From assembly GCF_040802235.1 (NCBI RefSeq), contig NC_133156.1, positions 113,056,173 to 113,120,172 on the forward strand: a stretch of DNA of 64,000 bases, in the 5' to 3' direction. The notes beneath the pieces were generated by a model. The model was given only the letters and a program-made list of their open reading frames with translations. It did no database searches and was not told the DNA's origin. Made by a program: the position numbers and the translations under genes. This stretch comes from Manis javanica. Taxonomy: Eukaryota; Chordata; Mammalia; Pholidota; Manidae. This document shows positions 12,079-24,685 of this stretch, piece after piece (position 1 is the first letter of the stretch; the number at the start of each line of letters is the position of its first letter).

Positions 12079-12920
12079 ATCTGTAAGAGGGAGTAATGTC
12101 CACAGTGAAATGGTGGTTGTACAGTTGGTGAACAGCCCACAGAGAGGATGCTGGAGCTGCGGCTAAGTGGGGAATAGTGGCCCCTTGGGTTGCCAAGGCT
12201 GAGAGAGCCGCTGCCCGGCTGCGCCGCGCCCTCGCGGATCCGAGAGTCCACTTTAAGCCGGCGGAGTCGGCGGAGCGGAGGCGCTGCGGCGGCGGCGGAC
12301 TCGGAGCGGCTCCGGCACCTCTCTCTTCCTTATCTCTTACTCAAACTTCTCTGCTCCAACTCAGCTCCATCGCCATTGGTCTGACGCAGAGCGCGGGGAC
12401 GTCAGGCGAGGGCCACGCTCATTGGCTGCGGGACGCGCGGCGCAGCTGTTCTGATTATCATATTTCAGCCTTGCCTCCGCCGTAAGCCACTGACCGCTCG
12501 GCGAGCCCGCGGGAGAGGATTAGGGCTCCTGGGGCAACTTGCTCGGGGCTCAGGCCGTACTCCCCTGATGTCGGGACTGCCGGGCTGCTCTGGCTTTTGG
12601 CCTCCCTCTCCTCTTCCTCTTACCGCCCCCTCCCTCGCTCCTTACCGGCCGCGCCACCAGCGCCCTCGCCTCCTGTCGCGCGGCTCCTCCGCTCTGCGCT
12701 CCTGGGGTCCCCGCAGTCCGGCTGCCCGTGTTGCACGGGGCTCACTTTTCTGCCGCCGGTGGCGAGTGGCTGGTGGGTAGGTCTTCCTGATGCCGAGGTC
12801 CTTCCCGGGTGCTAGGAAATGGGGAGACTTGGAACAGGCCGTTTGTCTGGGTTTGGTCTCGCGCTTTGGCTGACAGCTCTGGGCCTGGCCGGGCTTAGCT
12901 GCCGGGGAGGGTGAGTCCCC
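12079..12920 (-). promoter_or_regulatory. ISL1: ISL1 5' UTR and CpG-island promoter region
   Basis: GC- and CpG-rich DNA directly upstream of the ISL1 start codon, strongest at about 12180-12480 and 12640-12780. On the minus strand there are two CCAAT boxes (12375-12379 and 12421-12425), a near-consensus CRE (GACGTCA, 12398-12404) and an E-box CAGCTG (12443-12448). These would place a start site below about 12330, but a 5' UTR of about 0.5 kb would place it near 12.6 kb, so the start is unresolved. No convincing TATA box was seen, which is normal for a CpG-island promoter. Confidence 0.7.
12911..12916 (+). other. Consensus splice donor on the strand opposite ISL1
   Basis: GGGGAGG followed by GTGAGT, read on the plus strand at the distal edge of the ISL1 CpG island. 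Many developmental genes have a divergent non-coding transcript from the same island, and this is a possible first-exon donor for one. It is inference from one motif. Confidence 0.3.
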
Positions 12921-15900
12921 CAACTGGCTGCGCTGGGAGCTAGCTGCCTAAGGGAAGAAGAACTGGGATTTGGGTGAACAGCCCTAGAGGAATTGTTGTC
13001 TGCTGTTTACTCCACTACTACGTTACCCCTGACCTCAGATTTCCAAACACCTGGGGTGGGAGGAAACGGGCGCCTCTTGACTTAGCGGAGAATCAGGTTG
13101 AAAGCGTACAGCCAAGTAAAACCAAGTTACCTACATGGACTGCGCTCCTTGCGATCCTCGAGGTCTGTTTTGCAGTTTAACCCTAGAATTAGGAAGCGCA
13201 CTAACCCGAGGCCAAAGAGTGAAATGGTTTTCCAGTGGTTTTAAAGATTGTAAAGAGATAATATCATGTCCAATTCCTCTCTTTCCTGATCTGCCCTTTG
13301 TTTTTGAGCAAACGTGTGCAAATAGCTGATGGTATTTTGGTAATTATAAGAATACGTCTCCATCTCTAGAGATTTAAAAAAACGCGTTAGTCTAAGGGCA
13401 TGAGTAAGGAGGGGTCTAATACAGAAGAAAAGTGAAATAATCTATTTCACCTCATCAGGTGTGTTTATCTAATAATTTTCTCTCGGGGGTGGGGGGTGGG
13501 GAGACCTAGTTAAAAAGTACTGGCTGCAACTTGCTAGTAACCGTTTTCAATTTCTTACGTGTTCCCGGCATCTCTTACAGTCTCCCCCAAGCAAAGTCAC
13601 AGGAAGGCCACGAAGAACCCTCACACTTCTCCCAAAGCTTCTGAGTAGCTGTTTCTTATTTAATGTGATTGCCAGTTTTATCTAAAATGGCCCGCAAACC
13701 AAGTTGTAGAAGGCTTAATTTCAGTATTCCGTTGCTGCGAGAAAGCCCAGTGTTAGGAAACTCCTTTGTACTTTTCCCCAGATCTAACCCTTGATAAGAG
13801 CTGTGAGCTCCCCATGGCCTCAGTGGCTTGGTTTGCATGGATATGCTTCTTCAGAGCGCAAAGAAAGGCTAAGATAAGTGAGTTTCCTTCTGACCTACCT
13901 AGTGCTTTAGGAACACATATTGTTTTGTTTTCTCTCAAGGAAGATCTCTAACTGGATCTCATCCCTTCTATTTTTAATTGTAAGTTAGAGTGCATGTGTG
14001 AAATTGAAAGTTAGATAGAAATAAGTTAATAAATTGATCAGATTTTGTTTTGTTTGAAGTTTCTAGTTTCTTGTATTATATACATGAAGCCTTTTGTCAG
14101 GCTACTTTTGCAAAAAACTAATGCTGACAATCACAACAGAAGCAAGTCTTCCCTACGTAAGGTATGTTTCCCATATAGATAACCAAGTTAACTCTAATTA
14201 AAAAGAAAAGAAAAAGATACCACTATATACCAGAAAGTAAATAAAGGATTTTAACTAATTATATTCTACCATGCCATCTTTATAACATGGAATTAAACAA
14301 CAGAAGCTGCCAGAAGCCTGATGACTTGTATTTGAGATGCACAAAGTGCCCTCACTATCCATCCTCCTTCAAATCTGCCACACATTCACAGTGTGGTATT
14401 TTAACTCCCTAAACTAATAAGCTATTGCAAAGAATTACTGCCAGTGGTGGCAGCAATTCCAAATAGAAAAACTGGAATGTAGCTTGGAGGAAACCCTTTA
14501 ATAGTGAACAATTTATCATAATGGTAAAGAAAGCTGTTGGTTTTTTTAAAAAAATTTTCAGCCCACATTGTTATTGTAAACAAATACTTTCTTAATAAAT
14601 TCCTAAGCTGATAGAGGTAAAGATCATAAGAAGATATCCCCTGTCGAAGGGACAGATTTGAGGGAACCCAATAATTATGTTGTTCCATGATGGATGTGCT
14701 CTGGAGTTCTGTGTGTCTGGCTGATAAATTTTGCATTAAAATCGAAATTAAGATAGCAGGTATTATTGTTTCATTTCATCTTGATTCAAGTGTGATCACA
14801 GATAATTCCCATTTTCTTAGCTGACTGCTATATGTGCATTTAATGCATCAAATATATCTTTAAAAAATTGTGATATTTGTATAGAATACATCAAACTGTG
14901 ATTAGCAATATTTCCCCCCATACTTGAGCACAGGAGTGACCTCTTGTGTTCAAAAGGGGGATTAGACCTCCTGACAAAAATCGACTCATTTTGATCTTTC
15001 CATATTCTGTTGGGTCAAAAATGCATCCTTCAAAACAGCAGTTGTGTGACTCCCTTGACGTGAGCTCCTCTACTGATGAGAGAAAAAGAACATAAGTAGT
15101 AAATGTAGTTTTTATTACCTCCAAGCCACCCCAATATACTATACAGTGTCTGAATATGAAAGATATGCTGAAATTTAATAAGCTCCTCTTGAGTCTGTGG
15201 CGTCTGTCCATGTGTGCTTGTACACACCTTTCAAATGCAGCTGTTTCACCTAAGTTCCTGGGTGAGATCAGCATGTGTTTTGGTGCGCTGTTGCTTTCTT
15301 TCTCTGCTTTAATTAAATTTAAACATTCCAAATCAAACTTAATGCTAAAGATTCCTGACCAAAAATCATGTTCTCTAGCTGTTTTTTAAAAATCTAAATA
15401 TGTTTTCATTGTAATTGAAAAGTAGCATTATACATAGAATTTATTTATTTCCCAACGACCTCTGGCAGATATGTAAGTGAATTGTGAATTTTAAGTTAGA
15501 TCCTTGGGATATTATGCTCAGAAAGGGAGAAAGCTTTTCCCTTCCTGGCTAACCAATATTGGAAAGGAAAGGGGTCTTTAATCAGCTTTCCCTGAACTAT
15601 GGATTTGTCTGGAAATTTATTCCTTGGGAGGTAATGCTCTGTTTAGCCCACATCAGAATCAGGTTTGAGAGAGGAGAGTAACTATTGGGCTGCCAATTTC
15701 CATGAGTAAGGTATTCAGATAGGAAAAATACAACTAAAGGATTTATCTTTTCTGATATCCAAAAACATGTAATTTAGGGACCAAAATGAAACATGAACCT
15801 TTTATTCACCTCAGAAAATAGATATATGTATATATCCAACTCCCTCTTTCTGTTTTTACATTTTCTGTGTAATCTAACCATGTAAAATAAGACTATAAAA

Positions 15901-16330
15901 ACCATCAGTATTTTAAGTCATGTACGAGGGTCAGATAAAACTATATTCACTTAAAGGGAGTGACGATAAACCACTTATATTCCACTCCTCAAGAACAGAG
16001 GTGTGGGTGTTAGAGCTAATTTGTTCTTCCAGTTGTTTCTGATGATGGCTTTTAGAGGAAGATTGAGGGCACTCATTTCAGAGAAAAAGGGGAAGGGATC
16101 TTCTTTACCATTGGGTATGAAGTATCTTTCTTTCCTTTTGCTTGATGTATTAAAAATAATAATACTAAGCAATGACAATAATAAAGGTAGTTGTTAACAA
16201 CAAACCTTTAGTTGTGATTCTCATTTTATTGGCGAGAGCTCCTGCTGGGAATGTGGTTTTGTTGAGTATCAATTGCTTTATTAACCAACCAGTTAAAACA
16301 ATCTAGGTGAATTGGCAAGAATTTTCTTCT
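12921..16330. other. ISL1 upstream flank, no gene seen
   Basis: Mixed-composition sequence becoming AT-rich after 13.3 kb. Open frames up to 146 codons on either strand show no domain and no plausible gene structure. No clear mobile element was recognised. Confidence 0.6.
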
Positions 16331-16982
16331 GCACGCAGAGCTCCCTAGCCTAGGCTTCTGAATTCAGATAGTTGTTTCTGTCACCAGCGTTGGTGATAAC
16401 TCTTTACCGGCAGACAGCAAGCAACCTGGGGGGCAGCCTCGGTTCTCAGCCAAGATAGAATTCCACGGTCCTGGCAGCGGCAAAGCCACAAACCTTAGAT
16501 CAGTCTTGAGAATTCGAGGTTCCTCAGCTCACTGCCGGGAGGAGTTCGACCAAGAGAGGACAGGAATTTGCACACTCCCTTTAAAATCGTTCTTTTATAA
16601 GTATGATTTCACAAAAGCGACTGGCAGTGTCAGGTGAAACCTCCCACCCATCCATCCACCCGTTTTTTATTATTGTTTGTTTCTTTAAAAAAAAAAAAAG
16701 GCTAGGAACAGGTAATTTTTAACTGGACTGGAGTTATGCGCGGAGCCGGTGACTGCAGTGTGCTAAAAGGCTCTGGCCCAAAAACGCACTTAACCCTACA
16801 TCTGGCAAAACCTTTATGAAGTGTATCAGATTCTCGCGGGGGTAGTGGAAGTCTGCAGAAGAGAAAGCCTTTATCTCCCAAATCCTGGGCGATTCGGCTG
16901 AAAGCTACGTATGCACTGAATCTAGCAAAACACCCACGGGCCCCCCGAACCGTCGGGAAATGCGGAGCAAGTTAACTCAGTC

Positions 16983-17007
16983 GAGTTGATCAAATGACAT
17001 TCTTTCT
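16983..17007 (+). repeat. Left arm of a perfect 25-bp inverted repeat
   Basis: Begins GAGTTGATCAAATG and ends ACATTCTTTCT. Its exact reverse complement is at 17797-17821. The core contains the palindrome TTGATCAA and a TGACA half-site. Confidence 0.9.
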
Positions 17008-17796
17008 TCAAGAAGTGACACCCCGTTCCCCACTGCAGGCTTGTCCAACGAGCAGCCCTGAATTTAGCGCCAAAGGATTGATTCCCAACTCCCGCTGGAT
17101 GTTTACTGGGAACGAGCGGGGGAGGGGAGACGAAGGTATCTAGGAGGAGGTCAAGAGGAGGAGGAGGAGCAGCAGCAGAAAATTACCAGCCAAGCTGGGG
17201 AGAGAATTGGAAGCCCGGAAATCTATCAGAATGCCTCAAATAACCTCCCTAAAGCCTCAGAATTCGCGCTCGAAAAACAGCTTCATAATAGTGTCCTGGG
17301 CTGCAGACTTCGGGTGGGCTACGGAGGTGATGTCAAGAATTATAGCTACTTTCTATGAATTAAAATGGTGACTAAGGCTAAAGCATGTCGGGGCCTTTTA
17401 GTGTAGCTGAGAGATGCGTGGGTGGGCTGGGGGGGCGCAGTTTTTCGGGAAGGGGCATTCATTGGTGGCATCTACAAGCAGATGCTGAGTGTAGGAAGAA
17501 AAGGTGGTTTCAGGGCTGGAGAAAAAACTCCCAATACCGGTAAATGGCTAATCAGATGGTGAGATAAGATTTTAGGGACAATTTTGAAGGTCGCCGTCTG
17601 CTTTGACTTTGCAGAGGTGAATGAGAGGATGAGCTTGGGGCGCATGTGCATTTAGAATTATCTATGCGCCCGGATCCACACTGTTAAGAAAACTGATCAG
17701 TTCTTTGCGATTTAAGATTAAGAGATGAATTTGCCCTGCCCCCTCTACCTGCTAAATAACCAACTGAGGAAACGCGCCCAGGAGACGACCCCTGTC

Positions 17797-17821
17797 AGAA
17801 AGAATGTCATTTGATCAACTC
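17797..17821 (-). repeat. Right arm of a perfect 25-bp inverted repeat
   Basis: Reverse complement of 16983-17007 over all 25 bases, with 789 bp between the arms. The matches stop abruptly on both sides, so this is not the edge of a longer duplicated block that I can see. Confidence 0.9.
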
Positions 17822-18660
17822 TCCTGTGTTAATAACTTGCTCCTGAAAGGGGTCAAGAACGCCGCCTACCCTACCCACTAGCGCAGCCCCGTCACCGAGG
17901 GCAACCGCTCTACCCTAGGCGGCCTCTCATCGAGGCCCAGGCACTCCTACCCTAAGGTCCTCGGGCTCAGAGCCCTGCGATCACGTTGCTGAAATAGCCA
18001 AGAACCCCACGCGCCTGCTTTCAAGCACATTGGTGTCTAGAAATTTAGCCTATCCTGAGACCAGGGACCAGAGAGGCACGGAACAAAGAGCCCCCCGCCC
18101 CACCTTCGGGCTTTCGGCCTTTTCCCTTCCGGATTTCCAGTGCCAACCTTCTAGCCGAACCACTCCCCAAGCCTCAGTGTTCTGCGCTCAAGGGCAGTTT
18201 TCAATTCCATCTTCTTGATGGAAGAGGAAAAATCGAACTGAATCTACGCTCCCTGCCCTAACTCCTGCTTGATTTAAGGAGCAAATCAACGTCCGGCAGA
18301 CCCCGCTCAGGACCGCGCTGATGAGCGCAGCGGCTGGAGAACACGCTAGGTTCCTTAGTGTGAGCCCGCTTGCCACCCACGTTTGGGACCAGAGCCCGGG
18401 ATAGCCTCGGTCGCGCATTGGTGGGCCCCGGTGGCAGCGGGAAAGCAAAGGTGAACCTCGCCCGCGGGGCACGGATCGGTAAAAGAGGAGGGGTCCCTAC
18501 CGGTCACCCGGGGTCCATCTCCTGGAAGACCCTGCAAACTCCTGGAAGTGAAGAGCAGAGAAGAAAGCGCAGGTTGTGGCAGCGAACTCAGAGATGCAGC
18601 CCTTCGGGAAGGTTAAACTTTAAGTCTTAGGTTGCTCCCTTCTCCGCCCATGCCCCAATC

Positions 18661-21600
18661 CCCCCTAGTTCCCTCTCAAAATGAATACTCTCGTGGGAAT
18701 GAAAGGATCAAGGTACCATTTTAATTGCTTCAAACTCTGTCAGAGCACCTCTTCATGCCATCTATGAAAGACTCAACTTCTGAGTGGCTATTCCAGAAAA
18801 TTGTAAGGATAACATTCCCTCTGCATTTGCCTTGGTGGCGGCGTCCAGAAATGATATCATGGTTATCGGTGCAGAGTATTTGAGGGAATTTTTTCATTCT
18901 TAATAACACCCCCAAAATACAGATATCCCAAAGTATTAGCTGGCATTTTTTGGCCAGTTTTTTTTTTTTCAATTCACCTCGTGTTGCAGACGTTTGAATT
19001 GGAAAAAGAGAGAAACCCCGCAGTGTAGATTCATTTCTGTGCTCTGCTGTCAGGCGGGGGACCCACACCGGCTGATTAGTCAGAGAGACGAAGCGGGCTC
19101 CTTTTTGTTGATTTAAGAGTTCACCAGCCAAAACGTTAACAATGACCTCGTTGCCTTTTCTCAACTGTCTATTGTTGACTTACATCTCGAATGCTTCCAT
19201 TGTACAAAATTTGATCCAAAAAGGAAAAAAATACATTTATTTAAGTAAAAAAGTAATAATGGTAATAGAGATCTGGCTTTGTTTATGGATTGTATATGCA
19301 TCACACACATACATGAAAGATTTCAAAAGTATATAGCACATATTCATGTATAATTTGTCATAATTATATGCTAATGATTAAATCATCTTAATATTACAAA
19401 ATAATTCCATAAGGAAAAGTTTGAAGTGCTATTTGTAATACACATAACACCCTCCTTCTAAGAAAACAATATGCAGGGCTTAAAAATGATATTCAGGGGT
19501 GCTTTTATATAAAGAACAAAATTCTGAAACTTCATAAACCAAAATCCCATCAAACATGGTGTCTGTCATTAGGTTGTAACAGGTTAATGCTACAAGAAAA
19601 TATTATGTTTTGCACAGTTTATTTCAGTAGTGCATTTTAAATGTGTTTTACCACTTACTATTCTGAAATCTCTAATAACAGCATACCAGCAAAGAAAAAA
19701 ATCTGAAAAGCCCTAGATAATGCTTAAGAAATGACTGCAATTAACTTTAGGGGTTTGACAATATTGTGCTCTTTATTTAAATGTAAATATTAATACATTA
19801 AAATTCAAATAAATAGGTATCACTGCACCATAATTTATAAGAGATTAATATAAAGTAAAAGAATAACACATTTCTTTACTTTTTATAATGTCTAGTCCTC
19901 TAGGGTCAATTACCAAAATATAGTAATAATAATGATTCATATGTGTAAAAAATATGTAGTTCTTCACTCTGCTATCAGGATGTTCAATCTAGTTATAAAA
20001 ATATCGAGCTGTTATATCATGGGTACTCTCACTTGAATGTAGCTAAATTCATGCTCTGCCATATTTTAAGAATCTTCCCCCTATTCACCAGATACATGTA
20101 ACAGCCCAGAAAGATCACCACATCTTGAACAGTAATGTTAACTCAGAAATTATACTATTACCCATCACTAGCATCCTACTGATATTCTCTTAAATATTGG
20201 GACCAAAATGTCTCACTTCAGAATGCGGTACAGTGTGCTATTTTGTCTTCTTGGCCCAGTCTTAGTATTTCTTTTACACGCTCCTGTTACCATCTACACA
20301 AACTATTGGTGATGGTGATGAGAGGCACTGCATAAGGTTTCACTGGCTATGGCCTCCCATATGGTATATGAGAGATCAGAAATCAGGTCTTTTAGAACTT
20401 GCTGGTGTGTTCCATGCGGTTCTGAGATGTTGAGTCAGCTGTCCCAAATGTTTCATGATGTGCCTTTCCATGATTCTGTACTCAAGCCATTGCAGATCTG
20501 CTGACATGATTTTGGATGTGCCAGGGCAAATATATTCTTTGAATGATGCGAGCAGTGGAGAGGAAACAAGAGTACAGCCCTCAAAGTGGAAGAAAAGGGA
20601 AGTGGATATAAAATCACTCTTTTGAATATGGTGGTGGGGAAAGAATTAAGTGTGTATGACTTTATCAGCTATCAAAAAAGAGGGTGAAAGTAGGTGTCAG
20701 ACTAAGATGAGAAAAGTATTCCATTTTGAGAAGAGAAAGAGAAAGCTTACTGAGGAAAATAAAAAGTGGAGTAAATGCCAAGAGGAGCAAAAAAAAAAAA
20801 GAACAGGCCTTGGTGACCCAGTTTAATATGATAGACTGTATATTTAAGGGCAAAACCCAGATTTTTACTAGGTTAGGGAAGTAGTGGCTGACTGGAAAAA
20901 GTAGACTTTATAGCTATTTTAATCTGGCATTTAAAACCTTAAAACTCTTGGTTTAACTTTTTTTTGGAAAAACTAGACTATTTGGCAATAATTTTAGGAA
21001 GTTATATTGTATCTTGAAACGTACTATACTAGAATGCTTACCTAAAGTAAATTCTCTATTGGTAAAGTACATCAGCACAGAATATACAAACTAAATCTAC
21101 TAGAGATAACATAAAATGGAATCTCACAGTTTTTTTGTAACTAGGTTCATTTAGCAACAGGATTCAGGACTCAGGTGAAGACTAGATCAGAGAAGAAATT
21201 TTAAAAACCGGCTGAAAGTTTTCCAGAGTTTTTGTTAGCCATTGCCCTTTCTACAGGTTGGATTATACCAGAAAGTGTAATTCACATATTTGAAACTGCT
21301 CACTTAAACCACATTAAAAGCAGAAAGATGTTGTGAAAACACTGCCTTATGTTCAAATTCATGCCAGGCAACTTGAAGGGCTGCCAATAACATCGCTGTT
21401 TTGTTAGCATTTCTGACCTGGCTTCACATTCTCCTAGACTAGTTCTTCTGATGTGAGAAGAATGTAAGCCAAAACCACAAGGGAGAATTCTTCACACCCA
21501 TGCACTTGGGAAGAGTTTGGTGTCCAAAATGCTGGAAAGGTCGGATAGGCTTGTTCTCATAGAATCTATTCTGAAGGTCATGGGGTCAGGATGTCTGCAT

Positions 21601-22567
21601 ATGTGCTCAAACCAACAGGCCCATAAAAGCCTGATAGGAGGCATCAGTGCCACATAAAAGGTCACACCCAGTCAGAATCCAGCAACATTTGAAAGGCGTC
21701 TGCTACAGAAAAGAAATATGAGACTGACAGCAGCAGCAGTGAGAGATGGATAGGGATTAATCATGGTAAAATACTGAGCAAAAAGAGACAGCAAATTCTG
21801 CCAGCCATGAATCCTGCTCTACTCACACGTTTCACGAAGTACACTCATCAGAGTACAAGCCTATTGGCCAAGGTCAGGTCAGTCTTTGCTAAGCTAAAAG
21901 AAGCAGCTGCTGAGTGTCCCATGGCTGATGGGGAACACCTAAGGATTCTTACTCTTAGAAAAGAAAAAAAGAAAAATTATTTGCAGTTCAACATAGAAGT
22001 ACTCCTGATGGCACATGGTAATCAAAACTGCATTCCCTCTCTGTCTCATGCTATTCACTTTGGGGTAATACTTATTTACACAAATTGTTAGTTACTGTTA
22101 GCCTGTGGATCTCTAGGACTTTTCTTTTTAATATATACCCCTTGTGCTTCTAAATTTAACATCTTGCCTTGTTTCATAATCTCTCCTCACTGAGGTACCC
22201 TTTGTAGAAGCAAAACAAGTTACATGCGCAGCCTTTGGCCTACTGACTAGGTAGCCCTGAGTGTTGCAGGTTAGAGAGCTCCAAGCAAGGCCACCATGGC
22301 TGAAATAGCATCCCTCCATTCTCTCAAGGCACTTGAGATAACTTGAGCAAAGGCTTACTTCTTTGACACTCATAAAGGCTCTTTACACTTCAGATATTTT
22401 TGTGCCGTTTTGTTGGGTTTTAATACAAATACCAAATCTTTCTGTAGGTGATTTTCCCTGTTTCTCTATCCTTTTGCACTATTATGAAAATTTCTATAAG
22501 AAGCATGTTGACAAGAAAGAAAAAAAGGAAGAACAGGTGTCAAAAAGGAAACAGGTGATAGACATAA
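18661..22567. other. AT-rich intergenic DNA, no gene seen
   Basis: AT-rich with homopolymer runs. The longest open frame (144 codons, minus strand, 18730-19164) has no recognisable motif. No clear mobile element was identified by eye. Confidence 0.55.
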
Positions 22568-22986
22568 AAATGAATGGTGTACAGTGGAATACCACTCCGC
22601 AAAAGGAATAAACTCTTGGTACATGCTGTAACATGGATGAAGCTCAAAGTAAATATGCTAAATTGAAGAAGTCAGACCCACAAATGGGCACATTGTGATG
22701 CCATCTATATAAAGTTCTTGGAAATACAAATTAATGCACGTGACAGAAATTAGATTCGTTGGGGCTTAAGGATGGGTGGCTGGTGACAGGAGGAGGCAGC
22801 AGGGAGGGATTGCAAAGGAGCAATGGGAAACTTTCCGAGGTGACTCATCTTTTGGAGGTTCATTGTTTTGATTGTGGTGATAGTTTCACAGTTGTATCCA
22901 AATAACAAAGCTTACCAAATTATACACTTTGGATATGTACACACAGTTCATTGTACATCAATTATACTTCAATAAAACTATTAAAA
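22568..22986 (+). mobile_element. L1 (L1M-type) 3'-end fragment
   Basis: Sense-strand L1 tail. It has the stretch for the end of ORF2 (GTGGAATACCACTC ... GGAATAAA), then ACATGGATGAAGCTC, a purine-rich GGTGGCTGGTGACAGGAGG part of the 3' UTR, and an ATTATACTTCAATAAAACT end. It is diverged and 5'-truncated, as expected for an old insertion. The subfamily is not assigned. Confidence 0.75.
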
Positions 22987-24685
22987 ATCAACCTCAAGAA
23001 AGAAACTAGTATTGTGCTCCTTCTCCCTTATTTTATTGTTGCTGTGATTATCATCATTGCTATATACCTTTAACAGTTAGGGGGAAGGGCAAATGCAGAG
23101 CATAGACTGTGATGAAATAAGGTAGCCTGACCGTTATTTTGTTGGTAAATACTCAGGAACACGGATCTGAATTTTCTCTTCCTTAATCCTATCATTTTAA
23201 GCACTTTCTTTTCCTCTGATACTAGGGATCCCTATAGGAATCACAAGTTAAACTTTCAAGAAGGCTTCTCAATTATCCTGTTTTCCCCAGACTCAATTAA
23301 TTCTATAATTTATAGCACTTTGTAAGTAATAGTTTTTGACACACCACTTTCTATTTTGTTTAGATATAGGTTTTCCACCATCTTGAAAAATACTGAAGTT
23401 TTTAGGGAGAGTCCATATCTAGTGCATTATTATAAACTACTGGCTTCCTATACACATCTTCAATGAGTTATCAAGTAGCCAGCCACATTGTTGGGATCCT
23501 GCCATCTTTGGCCGAACCTCCTCAGATGTCAACAGCTGATTGACCTGAACAAAATTTCTGGGCACTATGTTCCATCACCCAGATGCTTCTGGATTTGTTT
23601 AAGCCTTCATGCCCTTTAAGCACTGCATCTAACACCTGGCTGCAGCCCAAGACTGTTCGGATAGGTTAGCTACCTTCCTTCCGTCCCTTTCGGATGGGCC
23701 TCTCGACATGCCTCCAGCTCACTCCTTCCTTGTAAACTTAAATTTCTATGAGCTGACCTCAATATCTGATCTTTAAGTAGTCATGTTTGTTCTATCCTTA
23801 ATCACTCAGCAATATACAGGCTTTTCTTGAGGCAGAGAGAAGGATAAAGGGAAATTATTTAAATCTGACAGTGCTTAAATATAAGATTTAATTCTTTTCA
23901 TGTTTTGAATTTGGAGTTTAAATATCATTGATCAAGGAAAGGATAAGGGAGTTTACCTATGGCTCATAATTGTGAGTCTTTCCACAGAGCAGGACTTGTG
24001 CACAGTGGGTGAACAAATAGCTCTATTAAAGACAGGGCAGTGTATGGGAAATTTGAGGGTAGAGAAGATGGAGCAAGATCAAGAGCATTCATGCTGACTA
24101 GAAATCTTTGTTCATACTGTGGTCAGAAGCTTGCCTTTTAATATACTTCTGTTAGAAACACATTTTCTACTTAAAAAATTCTTTCCTACCAGAAAACTTT
24201 TAAAGCTAAAAAAAGGGACTTTGAAAGAATGATGCCAAGAAATTATTTTCCTTTTTCTTTTCTCTCTGTGGAAGAGACTTGATATTTGCTCAACAAATAT
24301 CCATGCCCTTCGCATCCATCTTCTTCCTTGCTAATAGAATCCTGATTGATTTTTGTCCATTTGTCTATTGGATATATTCACAGCTAAAACACTCTAGCTC
24401 CTAGCCTCTCTTACAGATAAGAGGGGCCAATAAGGTATAAGTGGAGGTTTATGTGTGGGTCTTCTGGGAAAACTACTTGAAAGGGTAACAGACAAGGAGC
24501 ATGTACCTCTCTTGCTCTGACTTCCCTTCACTTGACTGGAACCTGGACCTTGTGGTTGGAGCTCTAGCAGCCATCTTGTGTCTTTAGGATGACCTTGAAG
24601 AGGAAGCCAGGCACGAGCAGATGAAAGTATTACCTGAATCTCATATTATTTTCTAAAGCCATCATACCATCTTTGAACTGTTGTA
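22987..24685. other. Intergenic DNA, no gene seen
   Basis: Mixed AT-rich sequence. The parts at 23460-23830 and 24340-24660 have the look of old interspersed repeats, but I could not assign them. Confidence 0.5.

Larger units (their letters stand above)
16330..18660. promoter_or_regulatory. ISL1: GC-rich, repeat-free block 4-6 kb upstream of ISL1, probable regulatory region
   Basis: This block stands out from AT-rich DNA on both sides by higher G+C, CpG-rich parts (about 17840-18540) and lack of recognisable transposons. It contains a perfect 25-bp inverted repeat and, at 17549-17569, a TAATC site, an E-box (CAGATG) and a GATA site (AGATAAGA) within 21 bp. GATA and homeodomain factors are known regulators of ISL1-expressing lineages. 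Enhancer or non-coding promoter function is inferred. No coding exon is supported. Confidence 0.45.

Noticed and set aside
12177-12815. Plus-strand frames of 64-102 codons in the ISL1 CpG island
   Set aside because: GC-rich chance frames rich in Arg/Ala/Pro/Ser with no domain. They overlap the ISL1 5' UTR and promoter.
14891-15331. 146-codon minus-strand frame
   Set aside because: No domain, odd composition and no exon context. Such a length is plausible by chance in 64 kb.
16330-18660. Possible LF-SINE-derived ISL1 enhancer
   Set aside because: The described LF-SINE enhancer lies hundreds of kilobases from ISL1, and I see no SINE structure here.
18730-19164. 144-codon minus-strand frame
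   Set aside because: No recognisable motif. It spans both GC-rich and poly-T DNA.
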